Assembly (NCBI GenBank): GCA_017483425.1
Contig: JAFUWM010000243.1
Span: forward strand, 1-18,873
Source of the DNA: Lachnospiraceae bacterium
GTDB taxonomy: Bacteria; Bacillota; Clostridia; Lachnospirales; Lachnospiraceae
Reading direction: 5' to 3'
Length of the DNA: 18,873 nt
Below, piece by piece: positions 1 through 7,073 of this stretch. The notes under the pieces were generated by a model. That model did not search any database. It was not told the DNA's origin and saw only the letters and a list, made by a program, of their open reading frames with translations. Positions within the stretch are counted from its first letter, which is position 1. Each line of letters starts with the position of its first letter. The position numbers and the translations under genes were made by a program.

Positions 1-635
1 AAGGCAAATACAAGAAGCAGACCGGCGGACACGGCCAGTACGGGCATGTCAAGATTAAGTTCAGTCCTTTAGGAGACAATTCCAAGGCATTTGAATTTGA
101 TGAAGAGGTAGTAGGTGGCTCTGTTCCCAAGAACTTCTTCCCGGCAGTTGAGAAGGGCCTTGCTGATTCGGTAGACAGGGGACCGCTTGCGGCATATCCG
201 GTTGTTGGTGTTAAGGCTGTGCTTTATGACGGCTCATATCACCCGGTCGATTCCTCCGAGCAGTCCTTTAAGATGGCTACGAGGATGGCTTTCAAGGACG
301 GCTTCATGAAAGCTACTCCCGTACTCCTTGAGCCGATCATGTCCTTAAAGGTCGATGTTCCCGATAAGTATACCGGAGATGTCATGGGTGACCTTAATAA
401 GAGACGCGGCAGGGTGCTCGGCATGAATCCCGCGCCTAACGGCAGGCAGATCATAGAAGCGGAGATCCCGGAAGCTAATATTTTCGGATATAATACAGAC
501 CTCAGATCCATGACCGGCGGACCCGGGGATTTCTCATATGAATTCAACCGCTATGAGCAGGCTCCGTTTGATGTGCAGCAGGCCGAGGTTGACGCGAGGA
601 AAGACAAGCTTGTCGATATTTCGGACGAAGACTGA
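1..635 (+). CDS. Elongation factor G-like GTPase, C-terminal part (5' end outside window)
   Basis: The reading frame is open from the window edge (first full codon at base 3) to a TGA at 633-635, giving about 210 residues. They cover the end of EF-G: domain IV with the conserved GGHGQYGHV stretch and the YDGSYHPVDSSE segment, then domain V with MGDLNKRRGRVLGM and the LRSMTGGPGDFSYEF segment. In canonical EF-G these domains reach the decoding site and drive translocation with GTP hydrolysis in the unseen N-terminal part. The wording here (KKQTGGHGQYG, GFMKATPVLLEP, NTDLRSMTGG) is closer to the second EF-G-like paralogue common in Firmicutes and Thermotoga than to the fusA of the str operon; that is inference from memory. 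No ribosomal-protein or EF-Tu gene follows, which also argues against the str operon. A hairpin lies 24 bases after the stop. Confidence 0.9.
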   Translation, partial: GKYKKQTGGHGQYGHVKIKFSPLGDNSKAFEFDEEVVGGSVPKNFFPAVEKGLADSVDRGPLAAYPVVGVKAVLYDGSYHPVDSSEQSFKMATRMAFKDGFMKATPVLLEPIMSLKVDVPDKYTGDVMGDLNKRRGRVLGMNPAPNGRQIIEAEIPEANIFGYNTDLRSMTGGPGDFSYEFNRYEQAPFDVQQAEVDARKDKLVDISDED

Positions 636-651
636 TATTGCAAAGCTTATA

Positions 652-2244
652 ATGAATTACGCAGCCGTATGTTTATGCGGCTGCGTATTTGTGTTGCTGT
701 CGGCAAGCTGGGTAAGTCCTCTGTTTAAGGATTCCTACGGATATGACAGCTCATGGTACAGTATGATGGGGCGCGCTATCACCCAGGGAATGGTGCCTTA
801 CAGGGATTATTTCGATCTCAAAGGTCCGGCTTTCTTTTTTATCGAGGCGATCGGACAGTTTTTTCATCATGGCAGGATCGGCATATTCATCATAGAGTGC
901 ATTGCAGCCTCTGTTTCGTGTATTTTCATATGGAAAATCTGTAATCTCTATATCCGTCCATGGCAGACATGGCTTATATTGATCGTTACGGCCTTTGTCG
1001 CCATATCTCCTTTCTGGGGCGGCAATACCTGCGAAGAGTATATGCTTCCCTTTAACTTTACCTGCATTTATCTGACTCTAAAATACCTTAAGGAAGAAAA
1101 TTATGAGGAATTCTTCCTTCCGTCCCTGGTATTCGGACTCTCGTTTTCTGTCATGGTACTGTCAAAGATAACCACCTGTGCCCCCATGGGGGCGGCGGCT
1201 CTGACTGTGCTGATCGTACTTATCATGAAGAAACAGACAAAAGCGCTTCCCGGGATCATAGGTTATTTCCTGCTGGGATTTATGATAATCTTTATACCGG
1301 TGTGCGTTTATTTCCTGCTTCACGGAGCTTTCAGGGATTTCATATACGCGGCTTTCATATTCGCCTATAAAAGAGGCACTGATTACTATGAAACCTTTTC
1401 GTGGGACTGGGAATCCAAGCTTATAATCTGCTATACAAGCTTTATTGCGGCTCTGATCATTCCCACGAGGAAATCGGGCGAGCATTATCTGAGGATATTC
1501 GGAGTGCTGCTTTCCCTTATTACATGGGCATTTTTGCACCTCGGAACCCCGTATGATTACTATTTCCTGCTAACCATGCCGTGCTTCATCTATATGATGC
1601 TGTCCATGTTTGCCCACTGGACGAACAGGGGTATGAACATCTCTCACATAGAAAATGGCAGGGCTTCTGAACTCATAGAGGCAAGGGGTAACGGCACGGA
1701 TAATGATGCGCCGGATATGAGAAATTTCAAGGACTATATTCTGCCTCAGGATATGATAAAGCTTAAAAGGACGATACGTCCGGATAAGAAACGCATCACC
1801 ATGCAGCGGCGTATATTATGGATCATACTGCTCCTTATAGTGCTGAACCATTATTATCCCAGTACAAAATTCAAGATAAGGGAGAATACTAACCTTGCGA
1901 GGCGTGATTCCGATCCGTATGTGGAGGAATGCAGGGAAGTACTTAATATAGTTCCAAAAGAAGAATGGAATAAGATATATGATCTCGAATCAGGAATGAT
2001 CTTTTATGAGGTCAATCAGCTTCTGCCGGCAAACAGATACCCGGTGAATCTACCTTATTTCATGCATCTGAATCCTGAGATCAAATCAAATGTGCTGAAA
2101 TATCTCGATGTCGTAAAGCCGACTTATATAATGTCAGAAAACATGGCTGACTTTGACGACAACGATACGAGGGATTACGTGTTCAATCATTATGAGCTTC
2201 ACACCGACGTCGGGGCAGAGGAGATATATATAAGGATTGATTAG
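652..2244 (+). CDS. Polytopic membrane protein, GT-C (family 39-like) glycosyltransferase candidate
   Basis: About 530 residues. A first membrane segment (residues ~4-24) is followed by an extracytoplasmic loop with YGYDSSWY (about 30-36) and YRDYFDLKGP (about 50-59). That layout, an acidic residue in the first loop then a D-x-K-G-P turn, is typical of lipid-linked-sugar GT-C enzymes of the ArnT/PMT type and their uncharacterised relatives. Some eight or more further hydrophobic segments follow. A hydrophilic loop (~342-415, including GNGTDNDAPD) precedes a last membrane segment (RRILWIILLLIVLNHYY) and a ~95-residue C-terminal domain, probably outside the membrane. A role in cell-surface glycan assembly is inference. 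The start is uncertain: the ATG at 652 has no clear Shine-Dalgarno and overlaps a hairpin. An alternative TTG at 611, behind an AGGAAAG, would add 13 residues including basic ones. Confidence 0.75.
   Translation: MNYAAVCLCGCVFVLLSASWVSPLFKDSYGYDSSWYSMMGRAITQGMVPYRDYFDLKGPAFFFIEAIGQFFHHGRIGIFIIECIAASVSCIFIWKICNLYIRPWQTWLILIVTAFVAISPFWGGNTCEEYMLPFNFTCIYLTLKYLKEENYEEFFLPSLVFGLSFSVMVLSKITTCAPMGAAALTVLIVLIMKKQTKALPGIIGYFLLGFMIIFIPVCVYFLLHGAFRDFIYAAFIFAYKRGTDYYETFSWDWESKLIICYTSFIAALIIPTRKSGEHYLRIFGVLLSLITWAFLHLGTPYDYYFLLTMPCFIYMMLSMFAHWTNRGMNISHIENGRASELIEARGNGTDNDAPDMRNFKDYILPQDMIKLKRTIRPDKKRITMQRRILWIILLLIVLNHYYPSTKFKIRENTNLARRDSDPYVEECREVLNIVPKEEWNKIYDLESGMIFYEVNQLLPANRYPVNLPYFMHLNPEIKSNVLKYLDVVKPTYIMSENMADFDDNDTRDYVFNHYELHTDVGAEEIYIRID
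659..690 (+). terminator. Terminator-like hairpin after the EF-G-like gene
   Basis: A perfect 9-bp inverted repeat (ACGCAGCCG at 659-667, CGGCTGCGT at 678-686) with a 10-base loop is followed by a short T-rich tract (ATTTGTGTTG). It lies 24 bases after the stop of the EF-G-like gene, as a Rho-independent terminator would. The T tract is imperfect. The hairpin also falls inside the first codons of the next predicted gene, so it is either a shared structure or a hint that the next gene starts further downstream. Confidence 0.5.
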
Positions 2245-2258
2245 CATAAAATAATTGT

Positions 2259-2287
2259 TTTTCACTGTCGGATTAATATGTTATACT
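2259..2287 (+). promoter_or_regulatory. Promoter for small ORF and chemoreceptor
   Basis: An extended -10 element (TG at 2279-2280, one base, TATACT at 2282-2287) lies 17 bases after a -35-like TTTTCA (2259-2264). It sits 15 bases after the stop of the membrane-protein gene and 75 bases before the small ORF at 2362. It is the only good sigma-A-type match in the 117-base gap. I saw no riboswitch or sigma-28-type motif there. Confidence 0.55.
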
Positions 2288-2361
2288 GAATATATTCTTA
2301 TTGAAATATTCAGGGGTTTATTTAGGATAATTTGTTTGTCAATCAGAAAGGTGGGTATATT

Positions 2362-2496
2362 ATGACAAATGAAGAAATGCAAAGATATCTTATAAAAGAG
2401 GCTCAGAGGGGATCATCAGAGATTGAGGCTTATCGGAATCTGATGGAGATTCTGGGTATAGAATTTCCAAGTGATGGAGAAAATGATACAAAATAA
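2362..2496 (+). CDS. Small acidic protein of 44 residues upstream of the chemoreceptor
   Basis: The ORF starts MTNEEMQRYLIKEAQRG and ends GENDTK, 44 residues. It has a good Shine-Dalgarno (AAAGGTGGG, 2348-2355) seven bases from its ATG and lies directly behind a promoter. It has no membrane segment or cysteine; residues 3-31 look like one or two amphipathic helices with many E, R and K, and the tail is acidic. I do not recognise the family. The 40-base gap to the chemoreceptor suggests co-transcription, so it may be a partner or simply a small leader protein; both are inference. The main support is the ribosome binding site and sound codon use. Confidence 0.6.
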   Translation: MTNEEMQRYLIKEAQRGSSEIEAYRNLMEILGIEFPSDGENDTK

Positions 2497-2536
2497 AGTG
2501 TGGACAAAGTATTGAGAAATGATTCCGGAGGAAGAT

Positions 2537-4657
2537 ATGGGAAAATCAAAATCTAAAACCAAGGCGGCAAAAGTTAACAAAAGCAGAGGAATGGGCATAA
2601 AATGGCGGATGTTGGCTCTTATTCTTCCGGTTGTCATCATAGCGCTGGTCGTTGTTACCGTGGTAAGCGCGTCGCTTTCAAAAACAGCGATAATTGATGA
2701 ATCTGATATGTTCATGCAGTCCGAGCTGAAAGCTAATGTAAATGACATTGACGGAAAGCTTGAAACAATCAGAACGACGGCCGAGAATCTCTCAATCTTT
2801 GTAGGTGAGACTTACACGGGGATGAATATGAGCGGTTATCAGAGGATATTTTCCGCAGCCGTCAAGTCAAATGATCTGATCCTCGGATGCGGAATCTGGT
2901 TTGAGCCGCAGGTATATAAGGGTGATGCGAGATATGTGAATCAGGACTATGTAGGTCCTTATTGGTACAGGGACGGAGAGGAGATAGTCGAGGACTGGGA
3001 ATATTCAAACGCGGATTATGATTATTTCTCTCAGGAGTACTATACAAATGCAAAAGCAATGACAAGCCTTGAGGCAGTTATCACTGACCCTTACTACGAT
3101 CCTTCAAGTGACAGCGTCATGGCTTCATGCTCGGCACCTATTTTCGGTTCTGATGGATCATATATTGGATGCATAACCGTGGATATGAGCCTTGATACGA
3201 TCACAGAGCTTGTAAGTTCCATAAAGGTAGGAGAGAGCGGCTACGCGATCATGCTGTCATCCGACGGAACTTATATCTATACCAAGGATGAAGCGAAGGT
3301 ACAGAGCGGCGCAAACATCTCCCAGGATACAAGCGGTATCGGCGCTATAGCTTCAATCGTTACTTCCTCCGACAAAGGAGAAACAGAGTTTAAGGACAGC
3401 GGGGAAGTATATGATGTGTTTTATGATGCCATACCTGAGGTATCATGGAAGCTTCTGCTCGTTATGCCTCAGTCCGAGATATATGCTCCCGTAACGCATA
3501 TGACGACCGTATCGGCAGTAATCTGTGTGATAGCTATACTCCTCTGCATCGCGATCATATTCTTGATGGCAAGCTCTATAGCCAAAGCCATAATGGGAGT
3601 TAACCTCTTTGCAAAGGAGCTTGCAGCCGGTAACTTCACTACCGACAAGCTTGACAGCAGAAGGACTGACGAGATCGGTGAAATGAGCCATGCACTTGAC
3701 GAGATGTATCAGAGCAACAGCGGTATAATAAGCAATATTTCCTCGGAAGCGAATAACGTAAATGACGCGTCCAGCACTCTAAGCGCAATGAGTGAAGAGC
3801 TATCGGCGGAATTTGCAAAGATCAAGGAAAACATGGATTCGGTAAACGACGCGATGATGTCTACCGGCGCCGCAACCCAGGAGGTTTCAGCATCTGTACA
3901 GGAGGTAAACGATTCCGTACAGGGACTTGCGCAGGAGACAGCGGAGACCGAGAAGCAGGTCAAGGAGATCAAAGAAAGAGCGCTTGAGATCATGAGAAAG
4001 AATCAGGCCGCTCATGACAGCGCCATAGAGATCACAAATCAACGCCGCATCGAGCTTACGAACGCAAATGAAAAAGCCAAGGTCGTGAGCGAGATATCCA
4101 CTCTTGCGGATGCCATAGCTTCCATAGCGAGTCAGATCGACCTGCTTTCGCTTAATGCTTCTATTGAGGCTGCAAGGGCAGGAGAGGCCGGCCGCGGCTT
4201 TGCAGTCGTAGCGTCAGAGATAAATAATCTCGCTACGGATACAAATGAGGCCGTGGATGAGATAAAGAAGACTATAGAGAGCGTTCAGGAGGCTTTCAGC
4301 GATCTTTCGGCGGGAAGCAACAAGTTGCTTGACTTCGTAACCGATACTGTAACTCCCGACTATGAGAACTTCGTGACTGTCGGCAAGCAGTACGGGGATG
4401 ACGCAGAGCTTTTCGGTCATCTGGCGACAAGGATACAGGATATGACCGAGAATATAAAGAATTCGATGCAGGAAGTGAACGAGGCCGTATCAAACATAGC
4501 CGAGAGCACGCAGGAGACATCCTCGCACAGCGCGGATGTAACGAGTTCCGTAGACAGTGTTGCGGAGGCAGTTGATTCTGTTGCTGAGCTTGCGACTGAC
4601 CAGCAGCATACGGCAAGCAACCTCACCGAAATAGTAAGCCACTTCAAGCTTAGTTGA
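2537..4657 (+). CDS. Methyl-accepting chemotaxis protein with dCache sensor and HAMP domain
   Basis: A 706-residue transmembrane chemoreceptor. In order: basic N-tail; membrane segment (~25-46); extracellular double-Cache sensor (~50-315) with EYYTNAKA and ITDPYYDPSSDSVMASCSAPIF-type elements; second membrane segment (~325-347); HAMP (~348-400, with TDEIGEM); and a long coiled-coil signalling domain. The hairpin tip at about 533-566 (IDLLSLNASIEAARAGEAGR, then GFAVVASEINNLA) is the CheA/CheW contact region. The Cache pocket lacks the R-x-W-Y spacing of the amino-acid-binding dCache class, so the ligand is unknown. Residues ~590-625 (LLDFVTDTVTPDYENF, then GKQYGDDAE) break the heptads, a variation I recall from other clostridial receptors. 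There is no C-terminal CheR-tethering pentapeptide. I chose the ATG at 2537 because GGAGGAAG (2527-2534) precedes it; an in-frame ATG at 2519 lies upstream of that site. A terminator follows. Confidence 0.95.
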   Translation: MGKSKSKTKAAKVNKSRGMGIKWRMLALILPVVIIALVVVTVVSASLSKTAIIDESDMFMQSELKANVNDIDGKLETIRTTAENLSIFVGETYTGMNMSGYQRIFSAAVKSNDLILGCGIWFEPQVYKGDARYVNQDYVGPYWYRDGEEIVEDWEYSNADYDYFSQEYYTNAKAMTSLEAVITDPYYDPSSDSVMASCSAPIFGSDGSYIGCITVDMSLDTITELVSSIKVGESGYAIMLSSDGTYIYTKDEAKVQSGANISQDTSGIGAIASIVTSSDKGETEFKDSGEVYDVFYDAIPEVSWKLLLVMPQSEIYAPVTHMTTVSAVICVIAILLCIAIIFLMASSIAKAIMGVNLFAKELAAGNFTTDKLDSRRTDEIGEMSHALDEMYQSNSGIISNISSEANNVNDASSTLSAMSEELSAEFAKIKENMDSVNDAMMSTGAATQEVSASVQEVNDSVQGLAQETAETEKQVKEIKERALEIMRKNQAAHDSAIEITNQRRIELTNANEKAKVVSEISTLADAIASIASQIDLLSLNASIEAARAGEAGRGFAVVASEINNLATDTNEAVDEIKKTIESVQEAFSDLSAGSNKLLDFVTDTVTPDYENFVTVGKQYGDDAELFGHLATRIQDMTENIKNSMQEVNEAVSNIAESTQETSSHSADVTSSVDSVAEAVDSVAELATDQQHTASNLTEIVSHFKLS

Positions 4658-4683
4658 TTTTTACGAATAAGGGGATATTATAT

Positions 4684-4712
4684 GGCTGGCGGGTCATCCC
4701 GTCAGCTTTTAT
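4684..4712 (+). terminator. Rho-independent terminator after the chemoreceptor gene
   Basis: GCTGGCGGG (4685-4693) pairs with CCCGTCAGC (4698-4706) through nine base pairs including one G-U, with a four-base TCAT loop. The tail TTTTATATTATTTATT is T-rich. It begins 27 bases after the chemoreceptor stop, so it closes that operon and isolates the following ATPase gene. Confidence 0.85.
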
Positions 4713-4795
4713 ATTATTTATTCGCCCTGCATGACGTACTCTCTACTAAAGTATATTCACGCCATTAAGTCTTCGATTTAAATCAAGATATATAT

Positions 4796-4824
4796 TTGAC
4801 GGGGCAGTAAAAGAACAGTAAAAT
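4796..4824 (+). promoter_or_regulatory. Promoter of the repeat-associated ATPase gene
   Basis: TTGACG (4796-4801), a 17-base spacer and TAAAAT (4819-4824) form a near-consensus sigma-A promoter. The first CAGTAAA repeat lies inside the spacer and the second overlaps the -10 hexamer, so a protein bound to the repeats would block or remodel RNA polymerase. A perfect 10-bp palindrome, GATTTAAATC (4775-4784), lies just upstream of the -35 and could be a further site. The predicted start of transcription is near 4831, leaving a leader of about 60 bases. Confidence 0.65.
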
Positions 4825-4882
4825 ATATACAACAGTAAAGGAACAGTAAAAGATATTGCGGCAGTAAAATAACAGTAAAGGA
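4805..4882 (+). repeat. Six phased CAGTAAA direct repeats in promoter and leader
   Basis: CAGTAAA begins at 4805, 4816, 4833, 4844, 4862 and 4873. The distances are 11, 17, 11, 18 and 11: three pairs with 11-bp internal spacing (about one helical turn) and a 28-29-bp period between pairs. Copies 2, 3, 4 and 6 are preceded by AA. Copy 1 is in the promoter spacer, copy 2 overlaps the -10, and copies 3-6 are in the 5' leader. Copies 3 and 6 read CAGTAAAGGA, and the last GGA is the likely Shine-Dalgarno of the ATPase gene. The spacing suits cooperative binding on one face of DNA, but RNA binding in the leader is also possible. Confidence 0.8.
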
Positions 4883-4892
4883 ATAAAATCCC

Positions 4893-5924
4893 ATGTCAAA
4901 TCCATATACACTTGTTTTTGGTCAACCGCCCATAGAAAATATAGAAAGAACAGCACAGGCAGAGAGGATAATAAGTGAATTCTGTCAGGACAGACCTTCC
5001 AATTATATAAATCTTATCACCGGTATAAGAGGCTGCGGAAAAACAGTATTTATTACCGAAATAGCCGAAAGATTAAAAACCAAAAAGGAATGGATCGTGA
5101 TCAATCTAAATCCCCAACGGGATCTTCTGACGAGCTTTGCCGCCAAGCTGGAGAGCAATTCAGCACTTCGGCGGATATTTAAGGAAGCAGAGATCAATCT
5201 TCAGGCGTTTGGAATAGGTGCCGGGATCAAAAGCGGATATCCTATAAATGATATAGAAGAAGCTTTAACTCAAATGCTTCAGCGTATAAGCAAGCATGGA
5301 AAAAGGGTTTTAGTAACTATAGATGAAGCTTCAAATACAAAAGACATGAGGATTTTTGCCAGTTCCTACCAGATTTTTATAAGAGAAAGGCTCCCTGTTT
5401 TTCTGCTTATGACAGGTTTATTTAAGAATATTGACAGACTGAGGAATGCAGATGGAATGACTTTTTTGGAAAGGGCTCCACGTACAATCTTATCTCCGCT
5501 TGATACAGATGCAATTACTTATAAATACAAAGAAACCCTTGGCATCGCCGAGGATAAGGCTATACGTCTTGCCGAAGCAACAAAAGGTTATTCTTTTGCA
5601 TTTCAGACTATAGGCTATTTCACATGGGAGAATCCCAATGATCCTGAAAAGGCTGAAAATGATGCAAAGGATTACCTTATAGAATTTGCTTATAACAAGA
5701 TATGGTCGGAGCTTTCCGCCAAAGACAGGGAAGTTGTCTGCGCGATAGCCAAAGTGCCATCGGGAGAAATCCTTCATATCAGAAAATTATTGGATTATAG
5801 CAGCAATCAGTTCAATCCTTATAGAGACAGACTCATTAAAGCCGGTGTAATAATCGGTCGTGAGAGCGGACAGGTGGAATTCGCATTGCCGTGGTTTGAT
5901 GAGTTCTCGCTTAAACATACCTGA
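4893..5924 (+). CDS. AAA-type (archaeal-ATPase-like) ATP-binding protein with C-terminal winged helix
   Basis: 343 residues. The P-loop GIRGCGKT (44-51) and Walker B strand RVLVTIDEA (138-146) are intact, and LLMTG (171-175) is in the sensor-1 position. The region ~265-340 (SAKDREVVCAIAK through LLDYSSNQFNPYRDRLIKAG to ESGQVEFALPWF) has the pattern of a winged helix-turn-helix with a recognition helix and a beta wing. This is the architecture of the Cdc6/Orc1-like or 'archaeal ATPase' branch often found as orphan genes in Firmicutes. Its role is not known to me. DNA binding is inferred from the winged helix and from the phased repeats directly upstream, which suggest autoregulation. The Shine-Dalgarno is weak (AAAGGA, within the last repeat). 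The gene stands alone: a terminator precedes it, and a 165-base gap with a possible new promoter follows. Confidence 0.85.
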   Translation: MSNPYTLVFGQPPIENIERTAQAERIISEFCQDRPSNYINLITGIRGCGKTVFITEIAERLKTKKEWIVINLNPQRDLLTSFAAKLESNSALRRIFKEAEINLQAFGIGAGIKSGYPINDIEEALTQMLQRISKHGKRVLVTIDEASNTKDMRIFASSYQIFIRERLPVFLLMTGLFKNIDRLRNADGMTFLERAPRTILSPLDTDAITYKYKETLGIAEDKAIRLAEATKGYSFAFQTIGYFTWENPNDPEKAENDAKDYLIEFAYNKIWSELSAKDREVVCAIAKVPSGEILHIRKLLDYSSNQFNPYRDRLIKAGVIIGRESGQVEFALPWFDEFSLKHT

Positions 5925-6016
5925 ACCAACAATTATGGAAGCTACAGGCAGATGTTTTTTATATCGTCTTTATATAGATTGAACAGCAAAAAAAACATAC
6001 ATTTTATACATAAATC

Positions 6017-6025
6017 TGTTATTAT
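6017..6025 (+). promoter_or_regulatory. Possible extended -10 element for pta
   Basis: In the 165-base gap between the ATPase gene and pta, TG (6017-6018), one base, then TATTAT (6020-6025) match an extended -10 element. No good -35 is present at the right distance. An upstream TTGAAC (5979-5984) pairs poorly with TATACA (20-base spacer). The rest of the gap is AT-rich with a run of eight A residues and no clear terminator for the ATPase gene. Confidence 0.35.
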
Positions 6026-6089
6026 ATAAGTAGCATTCAAAGTAGGGAATGTGTCCTTTGTGTGCGAAATATATCAGGGGGTATTTGAA

Positions 6090-7073
6090 ATGTTCGGTTT
6101 TGGCGCAATGATCGATAAACTAAAGAGGAATCCTAAGACGATAGTGCTTACTGAAGGCACAGATCCCAGGATACTTGAGGCAGCTTCAAGGCTTCTTGCC
6201 AGCAATTTCCTTAAACCCGTACTGCTTGGTAATGAAGAAAAGATACTAAAAGCCGCTGAGGACGCAGGCTATAATATCAGAGGCGCGGAGATAATCGAGC
6301 CCAAGAAATATGACAGGCTTAACGAGATGGCGCAGGAGTTCTATGAGCTTAGAAAGAGCAAGGGCGTGACTCTCGAAAAGGCGCAGGCAACTATGCTTGA
6401 ATATAATTATTTCGGTACAATGCTTGTGAAAATGGGACTGGCTGACTGCCTTTTAGGCGGCGCTACCTATTCAACAGCAGACACGGTTCGTCCGGCATTG
6501 CAGATAATAAAGACCAAGCCCGGTAATTCCATAGTTTCATCATGCTTCATACTTGTACGTCCGTCCGCAACCGGTGAGAATGAGGTTCTTGCCATGGCTG
6601 ATTGCGCGATAAATATTAATCCCAGCGAGGATGAGCTTGTAGAGATCTGTGGTGAGACTGTTAATTGCGCGAAGCTTTTCGGCGTAGATCCAAAGGTTGC
6701 TTTCTTAAGCTATTCAACGCTTCATTCAGGACACGGCGAGAGCGTGGATAAGATGAGGAACGCGGCAGAAAAGGCAAGGGCAGCCTATCCTGACATCCCC
6801 ATAGAGGGCGAGCTTCAGTTTGATACGGCTGTTTCCCCAAGGGTTGCAAGGCAGAAAGCTCCTGACTCAACCGTTGCCGGATATGCCAATACATTCATAT
6901 TTCCGGATATAAACGCCGGAAACATCGGTTATAAGATAGCTCAGAGAGTCGGTAATTTCGAGGCATACGGACCGATTCTTTTAGGGTTAAATGCCCAGGT
7001 AAACGATCTTTCAAGGGGCTGCAACGGTACGGAAGTATATTCTATGGCAATAATCACGGCGGCTTTAGTATAA
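6090..7073 (+). CDS. pta: Phosphate acetyltransferase
   Basis: 327 residues, the usual size of the short, single-domain enzyme that converts acetyl-CoA and phosphate to acetyl phosphate and CoA in the cytoplasm during acetate fermentation. Family motifs are clear: N-terminal IVLTEGTDPRILEAA; central GMLV-type loop TMLVKMGLADCLLGGATYST; YSTLHSGHGESVDKM where most homologues read S-T-K-G-S; GELQFDTAVSP; KAPDSTVAGYANTFIFPD; and INAGNIGYKIAQRVG with PILLGLNAQVNDLSRGC. Phosphate butyryltransferase is less likely because the last segments follow the Pta pattern. I chose ATG 6090 (MFGFGAM) since AGGGGG (6076-6081) lies eight bases upstream; an in-frame start at 6051 has no such site. Acetate kinase (ackA), the usual next gene, is absent; a hydrolase gene follows directly. 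Confidence 0.92.
   Translation: MFGFGAMIDKLKRNPKTIVLTEGTDPRILEAASRLLASNFLKPVLLGNEEKILKAAEDAGYNIRGAEIIEPKKYDRLNEMAQEFYELRKSKGVTLEKAQATMLEYNYFGTMLVKMGLADCLLGGATYSTADTVRPALQIIKTKPGNSIVSSCFILVRPSATGENEVLAMADCAININPSEDELVEICGETVNCAKLFGVDPKVAFLSYSTLHSGHGESVDKMRNAAEKARAAYPDIPIEGELQFDTAVSPRVARQKAPDSTVAGYANTFIFPDINAGNIGYKIAQRVGNFEAYGPILLGLNAQVNDLSRGCNGTEVYSMAIITAALV

Noticed and set aside
538..651. Upstream extension of the membrane-protein gene
   Set aside because: The frame is open, but it lies inside the conserved end of the EF-G-like gene and has no good start signal except a possible TTG at 611.
4296..4616. Minus-strand reading frames opposite the chemoreceptor signalling domain
   Set aside because: The low-complexity S/A-rich coding strand produces open antisense frames; none has a start signal or known domain.
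4805..4882. CRISPR array or microsatellite
   Set aside because: The repeats are 7 bases and the spacers 4-11 bases, with no unique 30-base spacers and no cas genes; the regular 11-bp phasing and promoter overlap point to binding sites.
5981..5991. Seventh copy of the ATPase-array repeat (GAACAGCAAAA) before pta
   Set aside because: One mismatch in an A-rich stretch and a single copy; chance is likely.
6051..6089. Longer pta N-terminus
   Set aside because: Those 13 codons have no ribosome binding site, while AGGGGG precedes the ATG at 6090, and Pta proteins start near that point.
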